Below are positions 12,588 through 25,125 of a stretch of 64,000 bases of DNA, one piece after another. Both the position numbers and the translations under genes were made by a program. Below the pieces are notes generated by a model. That model was not told the origin of the DNA, made no database searches, and saw only the letters and a program-made list of their open reading frames with translations. This DNA comes from Daucus carota subsp. sativus. Taxonomy: Eukaryota > Streptophyta > Magnoliopsida > Apiales > Apiaceae. Positions within the stretch are counted from its first letter, which is position 1, and each line of letters starts with the position of its first letter. The stretch covers positions 5,592,779 through 5,656,778 of the forward strand of contig NC_030383.2 in assembly GCF_001625215.2 (NCBI RefSeq), given 5' to 3'.

Positions 12588-12598
12588 TTATATATAAA
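12588..12598 (-). promoter_or_regulatory. Probable TATA box of the Dof gene
   Basis: TTTATATATAA read on the minus strand, about 85 bp upstream of the Dof ATG and followed by a CT-rich leader. Position and sequence fit a plant TATA box; the transcription start is not shown. Confidence 0.5.
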
Positions 12599-14120
12599 GA
12601 GAATTAAAGATAAAGGAGGAGGGGATGAATGAGAGAATAAGGAGGAGCTTTATACATTATATATAGGGATGATAAAGCTAGATGAGTATGGTACTATACG
12701 TACTAGTATTAACAAGTTTTTCCTTTTTTATATAAATATATTTTGTCCTCACTCTGTCTTGTTCTCTTGTCATTTGCTTTTTAGGGTTTCGAGAGATGGG
12801 GCATCCATATCTTTCTTAATGCTTAAGCTTCTTAGGTTAATCATGTTTTTTTTGCATAGGGGATTGAGCTTCTACTGTTTATCGATTGTGTCTGTTGAAT
12901 GATAAAGTTCTCATTTGAATTTATTTACTCATCATTTGATGCTTCTGTCAGTGTTAATTGTTACGTCCCTCTTACTATAAAAGTTTACATAATTAATTTA
13001 CGTCCCTCTTACTATTAAAGTTTACATAATTAATTAGATCAGGAATTAGCATTAATCTTCTTATTTATAACTATATATGTGTTGCAGTTAAAAATAAATT
13101 ATTTCAGGACAGGAGCATAATAAATTGGAGGAGATGACCAAGCTCGAAGTCCCGAATGAGTCTAGAAAATTATTAAACTTTTTTTTACTTTTAAGTCGTG
13201 TTACGTTTTTAAAATTAATATAATCTTTTATTTGAATTTAGTCTAATCTCAAAGAATAAACAAATACTGTTTCTGCCTATATTAATTCATTCTTCAAATG
13301 TCCCGCCAATTATGAATTTTTCATTTATAACATGATTATTAGCACCACATATTCATTTTTTTTTAACATGCTCCATCTCATTTTTATGGTCTGAATTATA
13401 GTCAAATATATAACTCTTTTCTTAGAAAGTGTATCAGTAAACTGAATCATATAAAATGAGTTTCAATTTCAAAGAACAAATTCTAGTCGCTACTCATTTC
13501 GATTTCTGATTTCGTGTCGCCGTTAGAGGTGAAGGGAAGATAGATTTTGTTGATATATTTTGTTTATAATGTAGTTTTAGGGATGGAAAGTGACCTAGAT
13601 TTTTAACATTTATAACAATAAGTGTGTATGGGTTTACATGAGCACTAAGCAAACGAGATTGATAGCAATGTAACGCCACTTTAGATAGAAAATGTAGGAA
13701 AGAAATAGTAGTTTATAGAAAAGGCAGGTGTTGGTGCTTCAGTTAATTCCTTGGTGTCCCGACCAACCGAACCTTTCTTCTCGTCTCCAGTCTCATCTGC
13801 TTCCTCTATCCACTCTCTCTCCTCCACTTTGCATGGGACTGCTGCCTGCACAGCCTACCCTACCTTCCTTACCCTACTTATATTCTATCACAAATACACA
13901 TAATAATATTCACCCAGATATTTAAAGTCGAGATGAACTACTCTGCTAGACCTCCTAAATTTATATAAATATGTGATGTTGATGAAAATCGAATATCTAA
14001 CCGATCATATTTCGACAATCTATATTGTCTATCAAGCGAGAGACGTTTATGAGATAAAACTAGAAAATTGTTGAGCAAGAATCATACTCTTATACTTTTG
14101 ACCTCGATGCATGATTAGTA
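12599..14120. other. Dof upstream intergenic region
   Basis: Shared 5' region, AT-rich. A 37-bp unit (TACGTCCCTCTTACTATWAA...TAATTAATT) is tandemly duplicated at 12962-13035. CT-rich stretch near 13770-13870. No gene supported. Confidence 0.45.
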
Positions 14121-14423
14121 CTTCTTCTGTCCCTCTCATTTCTTTACCGTTACTATTTTGGGATGTCGTTCTCATTTCTTTACGTTACCATAAATAATAA
14201 GTTTTCCCAATCATTACACTCACAATCTTCCCCTACTATCTTATATTTAACAATAAAAACTACTATTACACCCACTACTTTCCTCCACTATCTCAAATCT
14301 ATTATTAAATATTGGTAGGTCCCGTCACTTTACCCACTTTTCATCTAACTTTACTCATTTTCATACATTGCCTTGGTCTCCGTGTCCCCCTCCAATGTAA
14401 ACAATTGAGGGGGACGGAGGGAG
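14121..14423. mobile_element. Stowaway-like MITE, family shared with 36242
   Basis: Flanked by TA. The left end TTCTTCTGTCCCTCTCATTTC is diverged; the right end is GAGGGGGACGGAGGGAG. About 93% identical by eye to 36242-36544 over its whole length, so both come from one recently amplified subfamily. Confidence 0.8.
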
Positions 14424-15290
14424 TATCAATTAAGGATTTGAGAAATTTATCAAAGATTTTTTCAATAAATCAAGAATTTTCGGTTAGATCAGATTATAAT
14501 CGATAAATCAAATAAAAAATTATTCAAGGATTAATCGGGATAATCGAAACTTTTTTTATATAAATCAGGGGTTTATAGAATCTGCGACTGATATGGAATT
14601 GCGGGGGAGCTCAAATATACCAAGCAAGTTTAGATGTTGCCAATTGCATTTATTAAGGTGACATTTTTTTATATATATATTAATCTTAGTATTAAAATTT
14701 CAGAGTTTTACGGAAATCGGAATAGTATTTTGTCGAGAAGCATATAAATGTGAAGATTTACCCGGTAGTTAACCCTATACTCATAGTGACCGAAAAGGCT
14801 GGGTCTAGTCGGTTGCGAGTACTTTTATGCTTTTTGTATTCTAATGATACAAAGTCCGGAAGATTGCCATAGACCTAATCTACCTAGATTAACAAGATTT
14901 CAGAATCATCAGCATTCAGAGCTGCTTTGTTGAACGTTCAATAATAGAAATATAAGTACTGCCACAGTAAAGCTGGAGAAACAAAATTCGCATGTGGTTT
15001 TGCTACTTGGACCGGACTGCTTGTTCTTGTGCATTTCCTCTGCAATGCCAGTCTTGGATAGAGGAAGTAGAGCTTTTGTCTAATTGACCCAGTTAACAAG
15101 AGCATGTGAACTTGTATATAAACAGTAGGTTAAATACTATACATCGATGAATGCAGATCCGTAAAAAAACATCTTGTGAAATGCTTAATTCCGAAGTTAT
15201 GATATGAACTGATGAACTATTGAACCACGGTAAAAAATGGATTACAAATTTTAATCAACGAGGGATCAAACAACAAATGTGTAGTTGACG
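14424..15290. other. 3' flank of the GT14 gene
   Basis: Low-complexity GATTAATC/ATCAAGGAT words at 14430-14560, then unremarkable sequence that should hold the 3' UTR of the GT14 gene. No open frame of interest. Confidence 0.4.
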
Positions 15291-18200
15291 TTATTTACAT
15301 TGTTTAGCCCTGAAGTTTTCAGAACTGAGGAGCTCCAGAACAAGGCTTTCCAGTCTCTTTGAATTCAAAGTTGGTCTAATCGCATCAGAACTTCCATAAA
15401 CTAAACAAGGATCTTTGCCTTGAGCAGAGTTTCCTGCACACCAACCCCCAGGGGTTAACCAGCCACTAGATCTCCTCAGGACTTCCTTGTCAATTTTGTC
15501 AAGAACAGGATCATCCTTCTCAAATTTGCGAGCAAAAGGTGCACCACTCTGGATCATGCCTTCAAAATGTTCTATCGTGAGACTAATAGGATGTTGTTTA
15601 GGTGGATTGTCCCATCTTATATAATGCAAGTCATGGTTCACTGTTGTGTTCTGGTAATCCTTGTGGTTACAGACCACCGAGTGGAAGTACCCCTCAGGGG
15701 ATGACAAGAAATTTGTGTAGTACATGAGAAGAGTCCGGGGAAGATTGTCCCATCCCCATATACTAAATTCGAGAAATGATCTTGTAAGCATTACCCACGC
15801 AGAACCTGGAGATGACTTTCATATGTTACTAAAAGAAGTTGAGAATAGGGAATGTGAAAAATATGGCGTGGAACAAATTTCAGCCATATTACGAATTTCT
15901 ACATGTATTGTACTCTGTCAGATACTCAATACACACATAGCTAATAACTCCTCGACCAGCCTGATTTAAGCAATAATATAAATCTCATATACAAGTAACC
16001 CACAAAAGTCACACACACCGTTATATTTATTTATATTCTTTATTAAAAGCTGGTAACAATCATATAACTATATATATAGTAAACTCTGAGTTTTGCTTTC
16101 ATTTGTAAACATACATTGTTAATATTTATATTAATTATACATGCATAAGTTCATGTAAGCCATTTTAATCGTGGCCCCATTAGACCACTACAGAAGATAG
16201 TGCTGAACAAACTATTTCTGACTTGTTTAGTATTATCTAAAATTGCAAAACAAATTATATTTGGCTTGTATAGTAATTCTAGGTTGTTCTGCAATCTTCC
16301 GTAATGCTAGACAAGTTAGAATTTAGAAATACTTAAATTTGCACTATTTTTTGCATTCGTCTAATGGGTCTACATTTAAAGTGATCCACGCTTTGTACAA
16401 GTATAATATTAAATGAACGTCATTCAAGTCACAAGTAAAGTGAACATATGGATTAATTATTATAGTATTCAGTAGCTTATATAATGGTTATATCTTGTAA
16501 CTATTCGTCGGTAAATCATATTTGTTTATGTAACTTACATTATAATCAAAATGAACAGCTTTATAACTTATTTAATCACGATCAATGCCTTGTAGTTATT
16601 TCATCACCCCCCATATATATACATATCATTGTTGACTTGTCGACTAGGGACACAAGTCAACAGACTACTCGACTTGTTGTTCTGTCAGAACTCTGTCATC
16701 TAGCCTCGACTAATCAATGTGACAACCATACACACGTGTGTATAAAGTTGAATTCAGGCCAGAATATTGTTCAACAACAAATACGTGTGAAACTCCTATT
16801 TACTGATAAAGTAGCAATTTTAACTAAAAGACAATTGACCCCCAAAAATACATAACAAATTGACCCCCAAAAATACATAACAGTCACGCGAGTGTTAAAA
16901 ATAGCCTCTCTACTCTTAAGAATGAGGCAAGGCGCACGTACATCTTACCCGCCACCCTGCTTTAGGGCCTTAGGCAGCGGGATATGCCAGGTATAGTTGG
17001 CTTGGCTTGATTTAGTCACAAATTATAGAAAGACACAAATAAATCTATCCTTGACTCAAATATTTGGAGAACTGAACCATAAAAACTACAAGAAAAGTAG
17101 CCACACTACAAGATCCACATGCATATACTGATCTATGACTCAACACAGTTAAACTCGGAAGTATAACAAGAATAGGCTTTTCCACATCTTTAACCCTTGC
17201 ATAATTGTCAAGGTGAAAGAAAGCCAAGATGCCAGAAAAACGCCTCAACCACATTTAGGGGTAAGGCACTCGCCAAGGCAATCAGCTATGTGTATATATT
17301 ATGAAGAAAACGTTGATTATATTTATGCAATGTTCTTTATATCATGCACAAAATACCAAGTCACCCGAACTCTTGAGCTTGGCATGAGGACATGAAAATT
17401 TATATCCTCCCAGAATTGGCTGGCAATTTTTAGCAACCCTTTTCTGAAGGCAAAAAAGGTAATAACCAACAACCAAGGTCATATATCCCCATGTGAAGGG
17501 AGCTCGAGAGACTTTGCAACAAGTCTGATAACCTTTACCTTTTAACCTTTTAAAAGAGGGTGAAGAGCACCAAAAATACGACTAATTGTTTACATGGATA
17601 TATGCACTGCTAGGATAAAACTGGAAGAAATGACTTTTCTCCCTTTGAACATAATGACTTCCCAACCAACAAATCACACTGGGGAATGGATGTTTTGAAG
17701 GCGAATCACAGGTAGATATAGCTGTGTGTGTTTATAAAGTCCAACACGTATTCACGCTGCTGTATAACATTAGCTTAAGTAAACAACAGATAATGCCAAT
17801 TAATCATATAAGTATATCTATACTTATAAACACACACAGCTATCTATATTATTTACATATAAAAGGTGTAAATAAGATAGTAAATTCGTAAGCATTTAAG
17901 CATTATCAATTAATCATCATACGTTTCCTGATTCTTTGAAATGTTAGCGTCCAAGTCTATTTAAGAAGATAACTCCTTGTACTGTTTTGCATGTCAAAAA
18001 TCAATTGGAGCAAAGATTAGCTCACATTTTTTTTACGGTTCTCCAATCCAATGTAATATTAACTTTTTTGGACCAACATATCTACTCGAGCGGAGTTACC
18101 ACAACATAAAGTACAATGCAGGAGCAGAACAATATGCTTATATACTGAAATTAGTCAATTAAGGTAAGCAGATAATAAGTTGATACCCATGAATAGCTTA

Positions 18201-19509
18201 AACGAAACAGGCATTGATCGTTTCTCTTTGGCATAAAACACACTAGATTTCTTCAAATGATATAAGCCAGGGTCTATAATGATCGGTCTTGCTCTCTGAT
18301 TCCTGCCATCATTGGATACAAAAAGAATTGAAGACAGGTGTAATTTATCAGTATGATAAACTAAAGAGTATATACACCGGTACGAAAAAATAATAGACAA
18401 GTTTAATGCTCACTCTTTCCAGCCGATTGTACTAGAGTGTTCAAGGAAGTTCAGATCTCGAGGCAAGTAGGAGAAAATGTGCAGCATATCTGTAGATATA
18501 ACACGAAATTTACTAGTGTATCTTGTCAGAAGAACCCATGTACAAAGAAGGTAAATTTAGCTGTCATTCAGATGCTATGCCGATCACAACAGTTTAAGTG
18601 CTTCCTACTAAAAATTAATTCTCTACCATATAAACCCGCCAAGTTCAACCATATGAATCAATCTATCCTAAATTCATAATGCTTTAAGCTCTATCTTACT
18701 AAAACAATCCCATTTTCTGCCATTGTGTGTTCTCCTGTAGACTCAACATCTCCAAATACTTCAAAATAATTAGTACTTCTCTTTTAAATCAATATCCGAA
18801 ATCTAAACATGTTAAGTTATTTTTTTAAGGTCAATTATTTCTAACAAATTGTGTGACATTTTCAAGATACCTATCACAAGACAAACAAACAACATCCAAA
18901 CCACATCAATTCACAATTAGTAATCACAAAACCAACAATGTAGGTACACACATCACTCAAACACCATCTCAACAACATCAATTCACACAAACACAACTAA
19001 CCATCTTGTCCCATTAACGGATAATCCGAAGCACTCAGATTAATAAACCAATCCCAATCCTTGGCCTTCTTCAACAACACCGCAACACCATGAAGCGTAC
19101 ACGCAATCATCGTCGGCCCCTTGACCGTAACCAAATCCGGCTTCCCAATCACCATCACATTCCCCATCACCTCCACCGACTTGACATACTTAGCCAGCTC
19201 AAGCCTCTCGCTATCCGAAGCCTCGATATCGAGATGCAACAAATAGTAATTTCTGGGATGATACACAGCCTGAAGCAGCCTTTTCAGCTGCAAGCCCTCC
19301 CCTTTAGTACCCGAAATCATGTACGCAAATCGAGGCAGATTTGAAGAATCGGAGAGATGGGTTTGGGGGAAGGAAGTGTGATCGGAGTGGTGGGGGTGGG
19401 GGGTTAGGGTTAGGGTTAGGTAGAGGAAGATGAAGAGAGATGAGATGAGGAGAGAGGGCATTATTAGCCATTTTGTGTCGGGTAATAAGCGGATTGGAGG
19501 GCGTTTCAT
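15291..19509 (-). CDS. GT14 family glycosyltransferase (beta-glucuronosyltransferase-like)
   Basis: Four exons on the minus strand: 19509-19002, 18489-18414, 18302-18187, 15805-15291. Donors, acceptors and phases fit, giving 404 aa. Residues ~13-35 (WLIMPSLLISSLFIFLYLTL) are a single N-terminal signal anchor, so a Golgi type II membrane protein. The Branch/GT14 domain follows: RFAYMISGTKGE, LLQAVYHPRNYYLLHLD, ASDYPLMGQD joined to DMLHIFSYLPRDLNF, GWKENQRARPIIIDPGLY, then GSAWVMLTRSFLEFSIWGWD and YYTNFLSSPEGYFHSVVCN. Arabidopsis GlcAT14 enzymes of this family add glucuronic acid to arabinogalactan proteins; the substrate here is inferred. Exon 2 is only 76 nt and intron 3 is 2381 nt. The spacer after the anchor contains LTLTLTP, encoded by a GGTTAG repeat. 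Confidence 0.93.
16838..16882. repeat. Short tandem repeat in GT14 intron 3
   Basis: AATTGACCCCCAAAAATACATAAC is repeated twice head-to-tail. No other content recognised in this part of the intron. Confidence 0.8.
17712..17848. repeat. Inverted repeat (hairpin) in GT14 intron 3
   Basis: GATATAGCTGTGTGTGTTTATAAAG at 17713 is mirrored by CTTATAAACACACACAGCTATCTA at about 17824. The stem is ~24 bp with one or two mismatches and an ~85-nt loop. Could be a small MITE or a transcribed hairpin. Confidence 0.7.
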
Positions 19510-19628
19510 TGTGTGTGTGTCGGGAGATTTATATGTTGGGTTTTTGCATCGGAGGATTTTGTGGTTTGGCTAGATTCTGGGCTGTCGGATCGGGGGCTGT
19601 CTTTGGCCGGAAAATGAATATGGTGTAC

Positions 19629-20367
19629 TAGGGATGAGCAAAACCGAACCACAAACCGAAACCAAAACCGAAACCGCAAAAACCGGACAAAACCGAACCA
19701 TTAAAAACCGAACCAATTAAAAACAAAACCGAATAAAAACCGAACCAATAATATAGTTACGGTTTGGTTTTAAATTTTTTAAAACCGAATACAAACCGAA
19801 CCGAACCAAATTAAATTTAATTGAATAATAATAATAATAATAAATCTAATCCTTGAAGTATATTGCTTTTCATTTATGTTTCTGACTAACTCTGGTTGGA
19901 GCTTTGAACAGTAGTAGTATACTAATATGCATATGTTGTTCTGTAATCGAAGTCATGCTGTTTTTCTGTAACTTCATATGTGTCTCGAGTACTGTTATCT
20001 TTTTTATCATTGCCCTTAGAAATACTTGTGCCTATAAAACATAGATAATGTTTCTACTTGGCTGATGCTGTCATTGCAGTTTCTGTATGGAAAGCAAGAG
20101 TTCACTTATTATTTGTTCTAAAATGTTACTGGTGTAATTAAGAACTTTATCTAAGGCAATTTTATGGTTTAAAGTTTATGAGTATATAATTTAATTTGGT
20201 TTTAAAATCGAAACCGCACCATTATAAACCGAAACCGAAATTAAAAACCGAAACCAAACCAACGGTGTTTGGTTTGGTTTTGGTTTTTGATTTTAAAAAC
20301 CGAATAAATATGGTTACGATTTGGTTTCTGGTCGAAACCGAACCAAACCGAACCATGCTCATCCCTA
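19629..20367. mobile_element. hAT-like non-autonomous element filled with AAACCGAACC motifs
   Basis: Perfect 8-bp TSD TGGTGTAC at 19621-19628 and 20368-20375. Ends TAGGGATGAGCAAAACCGAA (left) and, read inverted, TAGGGATGAGCATGGTTCGG (right). Both termini are rich in AAACCGAACC / GGTTTGGTTTT, around an AT-rich ordinary centre (19820-20190) with an (AAT)n run. Lies 120 bp upstream of the GT14 start codon. Confidence 0.88.
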
Positions 20368-20538
20368 TGGTGTACAATAGAGTACAGTATATGCGAAGAC
20401 TACGTTGAAAAAAGAGCATATGCATAAACTTGCAATTTTTTTTTAAAATGTCCGGTTTTTTCATTTGAACTGTAATTTATTTCGATCGATCCGATTTTAA
20501 AAAAATTATTTCAATTGAGAAAAATAATAATAATAATA

Positions 20539-21118
20539 GGGTAAATTATCAAGTTGGTCACTGAAGTGGCTTAATGTATCAAGTTGGTCACTGAACTCAA
20601 ACGGTATCAAATGGTCACTAAAGTCACCAAAAATATCAAACAAGTACCTTGAAATATGAGTTCAAATAGTAAAAATATTATTTATAAAATTTTACACATT
20701 ATTTTTAAATGTTACCATAACCAACTAAAAACTTATGATTTCTAGTATTTAAAATAATATGTTATATACTTATTTATATTCATGTAATGTATTACCAATA
20801 GTTATATAGATTTTAGATTTCCTTTCTTATTTTGTTAACTTGACATCTGTGATACATGTGGATTACACATATTGGAGTCGGTCGTCTCATCTCGCTTTAA
20901 TTTTAATACCAGAAGTCAACACTTTTTAGTTGGTTACAGTAACATTGAAAAATAATGTGTAAAACTCTATAAATAATATTTTTAATGCTTCAATTCACAT
21001 TTCGAGGTACCTGTTTGATATTTATGGTGACTTTAGTGACCATCTTGATACCGTTTTCAGTTCAGTGACGAACTTGATACATTAAGCCCACTTCACTGAC
21101 CAATTAGATAATTAACCC
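20539..21118. mobile_element. Long-TIR MITE (about 200-bp inverted repeats)
   Basis: 20539-20740 (GGGTAAATTATCAAGTTGGT CACTGAAGTGGC...) is the inverted copy of about 20913-21118 (...GCCCACTTCACTGACCAATT AGATAATTAACCC). The target duplication is imperfect (ATAATAATA / ATAATATAT), so a Mutator-like 9-bp TSD is possible. The right arm only is found again at about 59864-60079. Confidence 0.75.
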
Positions 21119-23010
21119 ATAATATATTTGGATTATATCAATTTTATATATTAATTATTTTTAATTAAAACACATGTGTTAAATTTAGTTCTAAATAATT
21201 TACAGTTGAATGAGTAATAGAAGTCATAAATTTTTTCAATCATTTTTAATTTAAAATATAAATTTCATTTAATTTCCAGTATTTATAATTCATAAAAAAT
21301 AAATAAATTAAAACACGTGTGTTAAATTTAGTTCTAAATAATTTAGAGTTGAATAAGTGATGGAAATCATATATTCTTTCGATCTTTTTTAATTTAAAAT
21401 ATAAATTTCATTTATATATACTCAATCCCTTTAATTCAAGTGTAGGCATCCTTGATTATGTTTCTCTTTAGACTTTAGATCATAAACTGGAAGGGGTGTG
21501 TTGGGTACTTAAATTGGGCTCAAAATTTACATTCTTGGACCGGAAGTTGAGTAATTGTCGATCCAAATACATGATCAGAGAGATTAAGAAGAAGAATTGA
21601 AGCACCCAAACAACTAGGAGGAACACAAAACCAAATTCGTGTTGCTTGGCTATAACTGAGAGCGCCCAACATATGCACATTGCAAAGTTGCGCAACATGA
21701 GCCAGAAGACCTAATTTTAACCGGCAACTATTACCACAATATCGTATAACTTTATTGTTATACATTTATATTAAAAATCTACATATTTTTCTTATAATCT
21801 CGTATCAAGATTAGCATTTATTTTAATGATTTTGTATTCTTGACCAGACTGTGGTTATTATATGTGCATCACCTTATAATGAATATACAAGAATTTGATA
21901 CAAATTACATATCACTTCACAAATATTTTCTTTTTTTTTCGAGAACTCATCCACTTTGACAACTTATGAAACATTTCTTCATTGTTTATTTCAGTTAGTG
22001 AAAATCACAAGTGATTAACGAGATCAACTGATTAATTAAACAATGAAGAAAGTGCTTCATAGAGTATCAAGTTGAAAATTTACTCCAGTGATAACCATTA
22101 AGAAATAGAATATATAAGACATATGTAGGATAGGCAATGATACATTGAAGAGATGGAGAGTCCACCGGATCTTTATATAGATGATGGGCGTAGAAAACTA
22201 GAAAATTCAGCGGTTACAAATGTGTAACTGATGGGCGGAGATAATTATAAAAAATTAAACTATTACAGGTGTAAAACCGACTAAAATTTAATAATTACAA
22301 GTGAATAACTGGCAGATATGAAAAAAATAAAAATAAAAAATTTAGATTCACAATAGTACAAAATAGGCTTTTACCATTTTCGCTAAATTTAAATTTTTGA
22401 TTTTCATTATTTTCTATTTCTACCGGTTATTCACTTATAATTACTAAATTTTGGTCGGTTACACCCCTATAATAATTATTTTTTATAATTATCTCCGCCC
22501 AACAGTTACACATTTGTAACTGTTGAAATTTTCATAGTTTTCTACGCCCGTCATCTATATAAAGATCCTATACGCACTTTATCTGTTCAATGTATCATTG
22601 CCCCTCTAATACATACGTCTTATTACTGTAATTTTTAATTTACCACTAGTATAAGTTTTCAACTTGGTAATCTATGAAGCACTTTCTTCATTGTTTAATC
22701 AATCAGTTGTTCACGTTAATCACTTGTGATTCTCGCTAACTGAAATAAACAGTGAAGAAATGCTTCATAAGTTATCAAAAAGGATGAGTTCTCGCAGCAA
22801 GAAGAAAATGTTTGGTGAAAGATATGTAATTTGTATAATATTCTTGTATATTCGTTATCGGATGATGCATATTTAATTACTACGGTGTCATCAAGAAAAG
22901 AAAAATCATTAAAATGGTTTTTTTACCGTGATTACAAGCTATAAGAGACAAACCAGTAGGATCCTAGTTTTATTTTATATATGAATCTTAATCATTGTTA
23001 TATATATTGT
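20897..23010 (+). repeat. Large dispersed repeat, copy A (about 2.1 kb)
   Basis: Near-colinear with 59864-64000, starting at TAATACCAGAAGTMAACAC and running past the palindrome to at least TCTAGTTTTATYTTATAYAT. Copy B is interrupted by about 2 kb of extra DNA (60703-62740). Copy A contains the right arm of the 20539 MITE, a protein-like degenerate stretch on the minus strand (21480-21765, with AHVAQLCNVHMLGAL) and the palindrome. The whole looks like part of one transposable element; I cannot name the family. Confidence 0.75.
21795..22955. repeat. Foldback element: ~1.15-kb nested palindrome, copy A
   Basis: Two arms of about 560 bp face each other around a centre near 22345-22375. Landmarks: GCGGTTACAAATGTGTAACTG (left, ~22209) against CAGTTACACATTTGTAACTG (right, ~22502); CTTTATATAGATGATGGGCG against CGTCATCTATATAAAG. 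Each arm holds its own smaller palindrome, with GAAACATTTCTTCATTGTTTA paired to TAAACAATGAAGAAAGTGCTTC (~21970-22060 on the left). No ORF. A second copy lies at 62795-63955. Confidence 0.85.
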
Positions 23011-24032
23011 TTTGAAATGACGCGATTATAAAAATATTAATATTTTATGTTTAAGACAATTGATTATTTTATTGTTGAAAAACTAAAAATTCAAACATTA
23101 TTTTTATGTAATTTCTCTTTCTAATATCTGCGATACAAATATTTACGATCTTCAAAATATCTGATGATTGCCGTAGAAACTTTTAATCAATGAGTTAAAT
23201 GTAGTAGCAATTTTATGAAATGACATTTCATAAATCTGAATATCACAAATTATCTTAAAATTCAGTAATACATACACCCTTCCTAATTTTAGATTCTTTT
23301 TTTGTCAGGTCCTAATTTTAGATCTTTGAATACATAAGAATTTGTATTTTTCAATGATCTAAAAATGAATGAAATAAAGAGTATAATCTTCATAAGAGTC
23401 ATCTATCTACCACGTTATTTGAGAACAAAATTCGGGATAAGCAACGAGAGTCAAATTTTATGAAGTCCCCATTTCATTGGAGTCTTGGGGTCCACAAGCT
23501 TTCTGCAATCAAAATATAGTTTAAAATATTACAAAATATATTATTTTTTCGAATGATGTTCTCCAAACATCATTGTTTTATTCAATATCTCGTGGATCCC
23601 ATATATTTTACAAGTAGAATATTGTAAAATATATTATTTTATAAAACATGCTTAGTTTGCAGGACATATATGTTCATGCGCCATAACATACATATTGTAC
23701 TTGTAAATTTATGAGATTTACAAGATTTTATTGAAACAATAATATTTGTGAAATTGTTTTGCAAGATAACTTTTTTTATAAGATATTTAATTTTTAAAAT
23801 ATAAATAAACTCCGAGAACTCCAATGAAATGAAGACTACATAGAATTCGACTCTACGCATACATATAAAGTTAAAAGTGTAAACTGTAATTAATTCATTA
23901 TTTTATTATATTTTAAATAACCAAATTAGAGAACTTTGAAGATGTTCCAATAAAAGAATATAAAATTGGGACCAACAAATACTATATAAGAGCTCAATCA
24001 TGTTTCCTATTTTACTTCCGGAATAATATATA
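23011..24032. other. Intergenic, AT-rich, no gene recognised
   Basis: Long A/T-rich tract. AATATTGTAAAATATATTATTTT words recur at 23525-23650. No supported gene. Confidence 0.4.
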
Positions 24033-24258
24033 GGGGTTGTTTGGGAACGGAAGCAATTTCTGCTTCTGATTTCTGCTTTTCTTGACCCGTTTGTGTAAAG
24101 AAGTAGAAGCAATTTTAAGAAGTTGAGAATGCTAGTTTCTCTCTCACAGCTTCTGCTTCTTTTCCAAACACTTTATTAACTTATTTATTTCTCACTTCTG
24201 CTCTACTTCTTTACTTTAAGTATAAAATCACTTTTTTTAAGTTTGGCCAAACGGCCCC
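24033..24258. mobile_element. MITE with GGGGTTGTTTGG / CCAAACGGCCCC ends
   Basis: Left GGGGTTGTTTGGGAACGGAAG and right GTTTGGCCAAACGGCCCC are inverted. The interior repeats CTTCTGCTT/AAGTAGAAG. Same family as 5083 and 26902. Confidence 0.7.
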
Positions 24259-25125
24259 ATAAACTACAATTTAGAAATTGTCATTTGGCTGCGTGAGGCT
24301 GGACTTTTGCCCCCAGTCTCCAGATAAAGTGCTAGGTGAAATTGTGATGATCGACCAGAAACCAATACAAGACTGTGTAACAACACTCAAGTACTCAACA
24401 CTAACCAAACCGAGGTGGAACCAAACCCCAGCATATAAAACATGAACTTAACTACTCTTTTTAATGGAGTGGTCAATGTCTTTTTAATGTACGAATCTGT
24501 TTTTGTTGGAATATTTTAGACTTATTTCCGGAAAAAATTGTATATAAATATATATATTTTTTAAAATAAGTGATTTCAAATATTTAATACTCTATAAAAA
24601 TAAATTTTTTAATATACAGCTGATCTGAAATCAGTTTTAGCGAAGTTGAGTTCGAAAGTAGCCACTAGCCAGTTTGTTTCAAATGACAACCCTGAACATA
24701 TTTCACACCGAATTTCGGAATGAACGAGAAATGAAAGTTCTCAGAAAACAAACTACACAGTCCTAACTTGTGTACAGCCCCCCAAAAAGCATTGCGTATT
24801 GTAAGTTTTAGGTTGCAAGAGTACTATTTTCATAAAACACGTACTATTTGCAGGAGCCCATTAACTAAAAAAATGTCATCTCAGATCAATTCAATAAAAA
24901 GTTACAATCTTGCGAAGAGGGGAAGAAGAAGAAAAAGAAGAATGAACAACTGGAAACATATGTTTAAAAAAAGCCCTTGAAGCTGCGTCAGAACTCAGAA
25001 CTGATTAAAAACATCGAATATGCATCACCACATAATTTACAGTACAAATCCTAACCGTGACTTTAAAATTTCGAATCCCTTTATAAAAAAAAAAGCTAAA
25101 TAAAAAGGAAAGTGAAAAGAAACGA
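24259..25125. other. 3' flank of the first ATL gene
   Basis: No gene seen. A purine-rich run (GAAGAGGGGAAGAAGAAGAA) at 24914 lies in what should be beyond the ATL 3' UTR. Confidence 0.35.

Noticed and set aside
16484..16855. 123-codon plus-strand ORF
   Set aside because: Lies antisense inside the long GT14 intron and has no recognisable domain.
19399..19423. Interstitial telomere tract
   Set aside because: Only three to four GGGTTA units, in frame inside the GT14 exon; too short and coding.
21480..21765. Coding gene with AHVAQLCNVHMLGAL
   Set aside because: Protein-like but present in both repeat copies with different frames broken; treated as part of the repeat, not as a gene.
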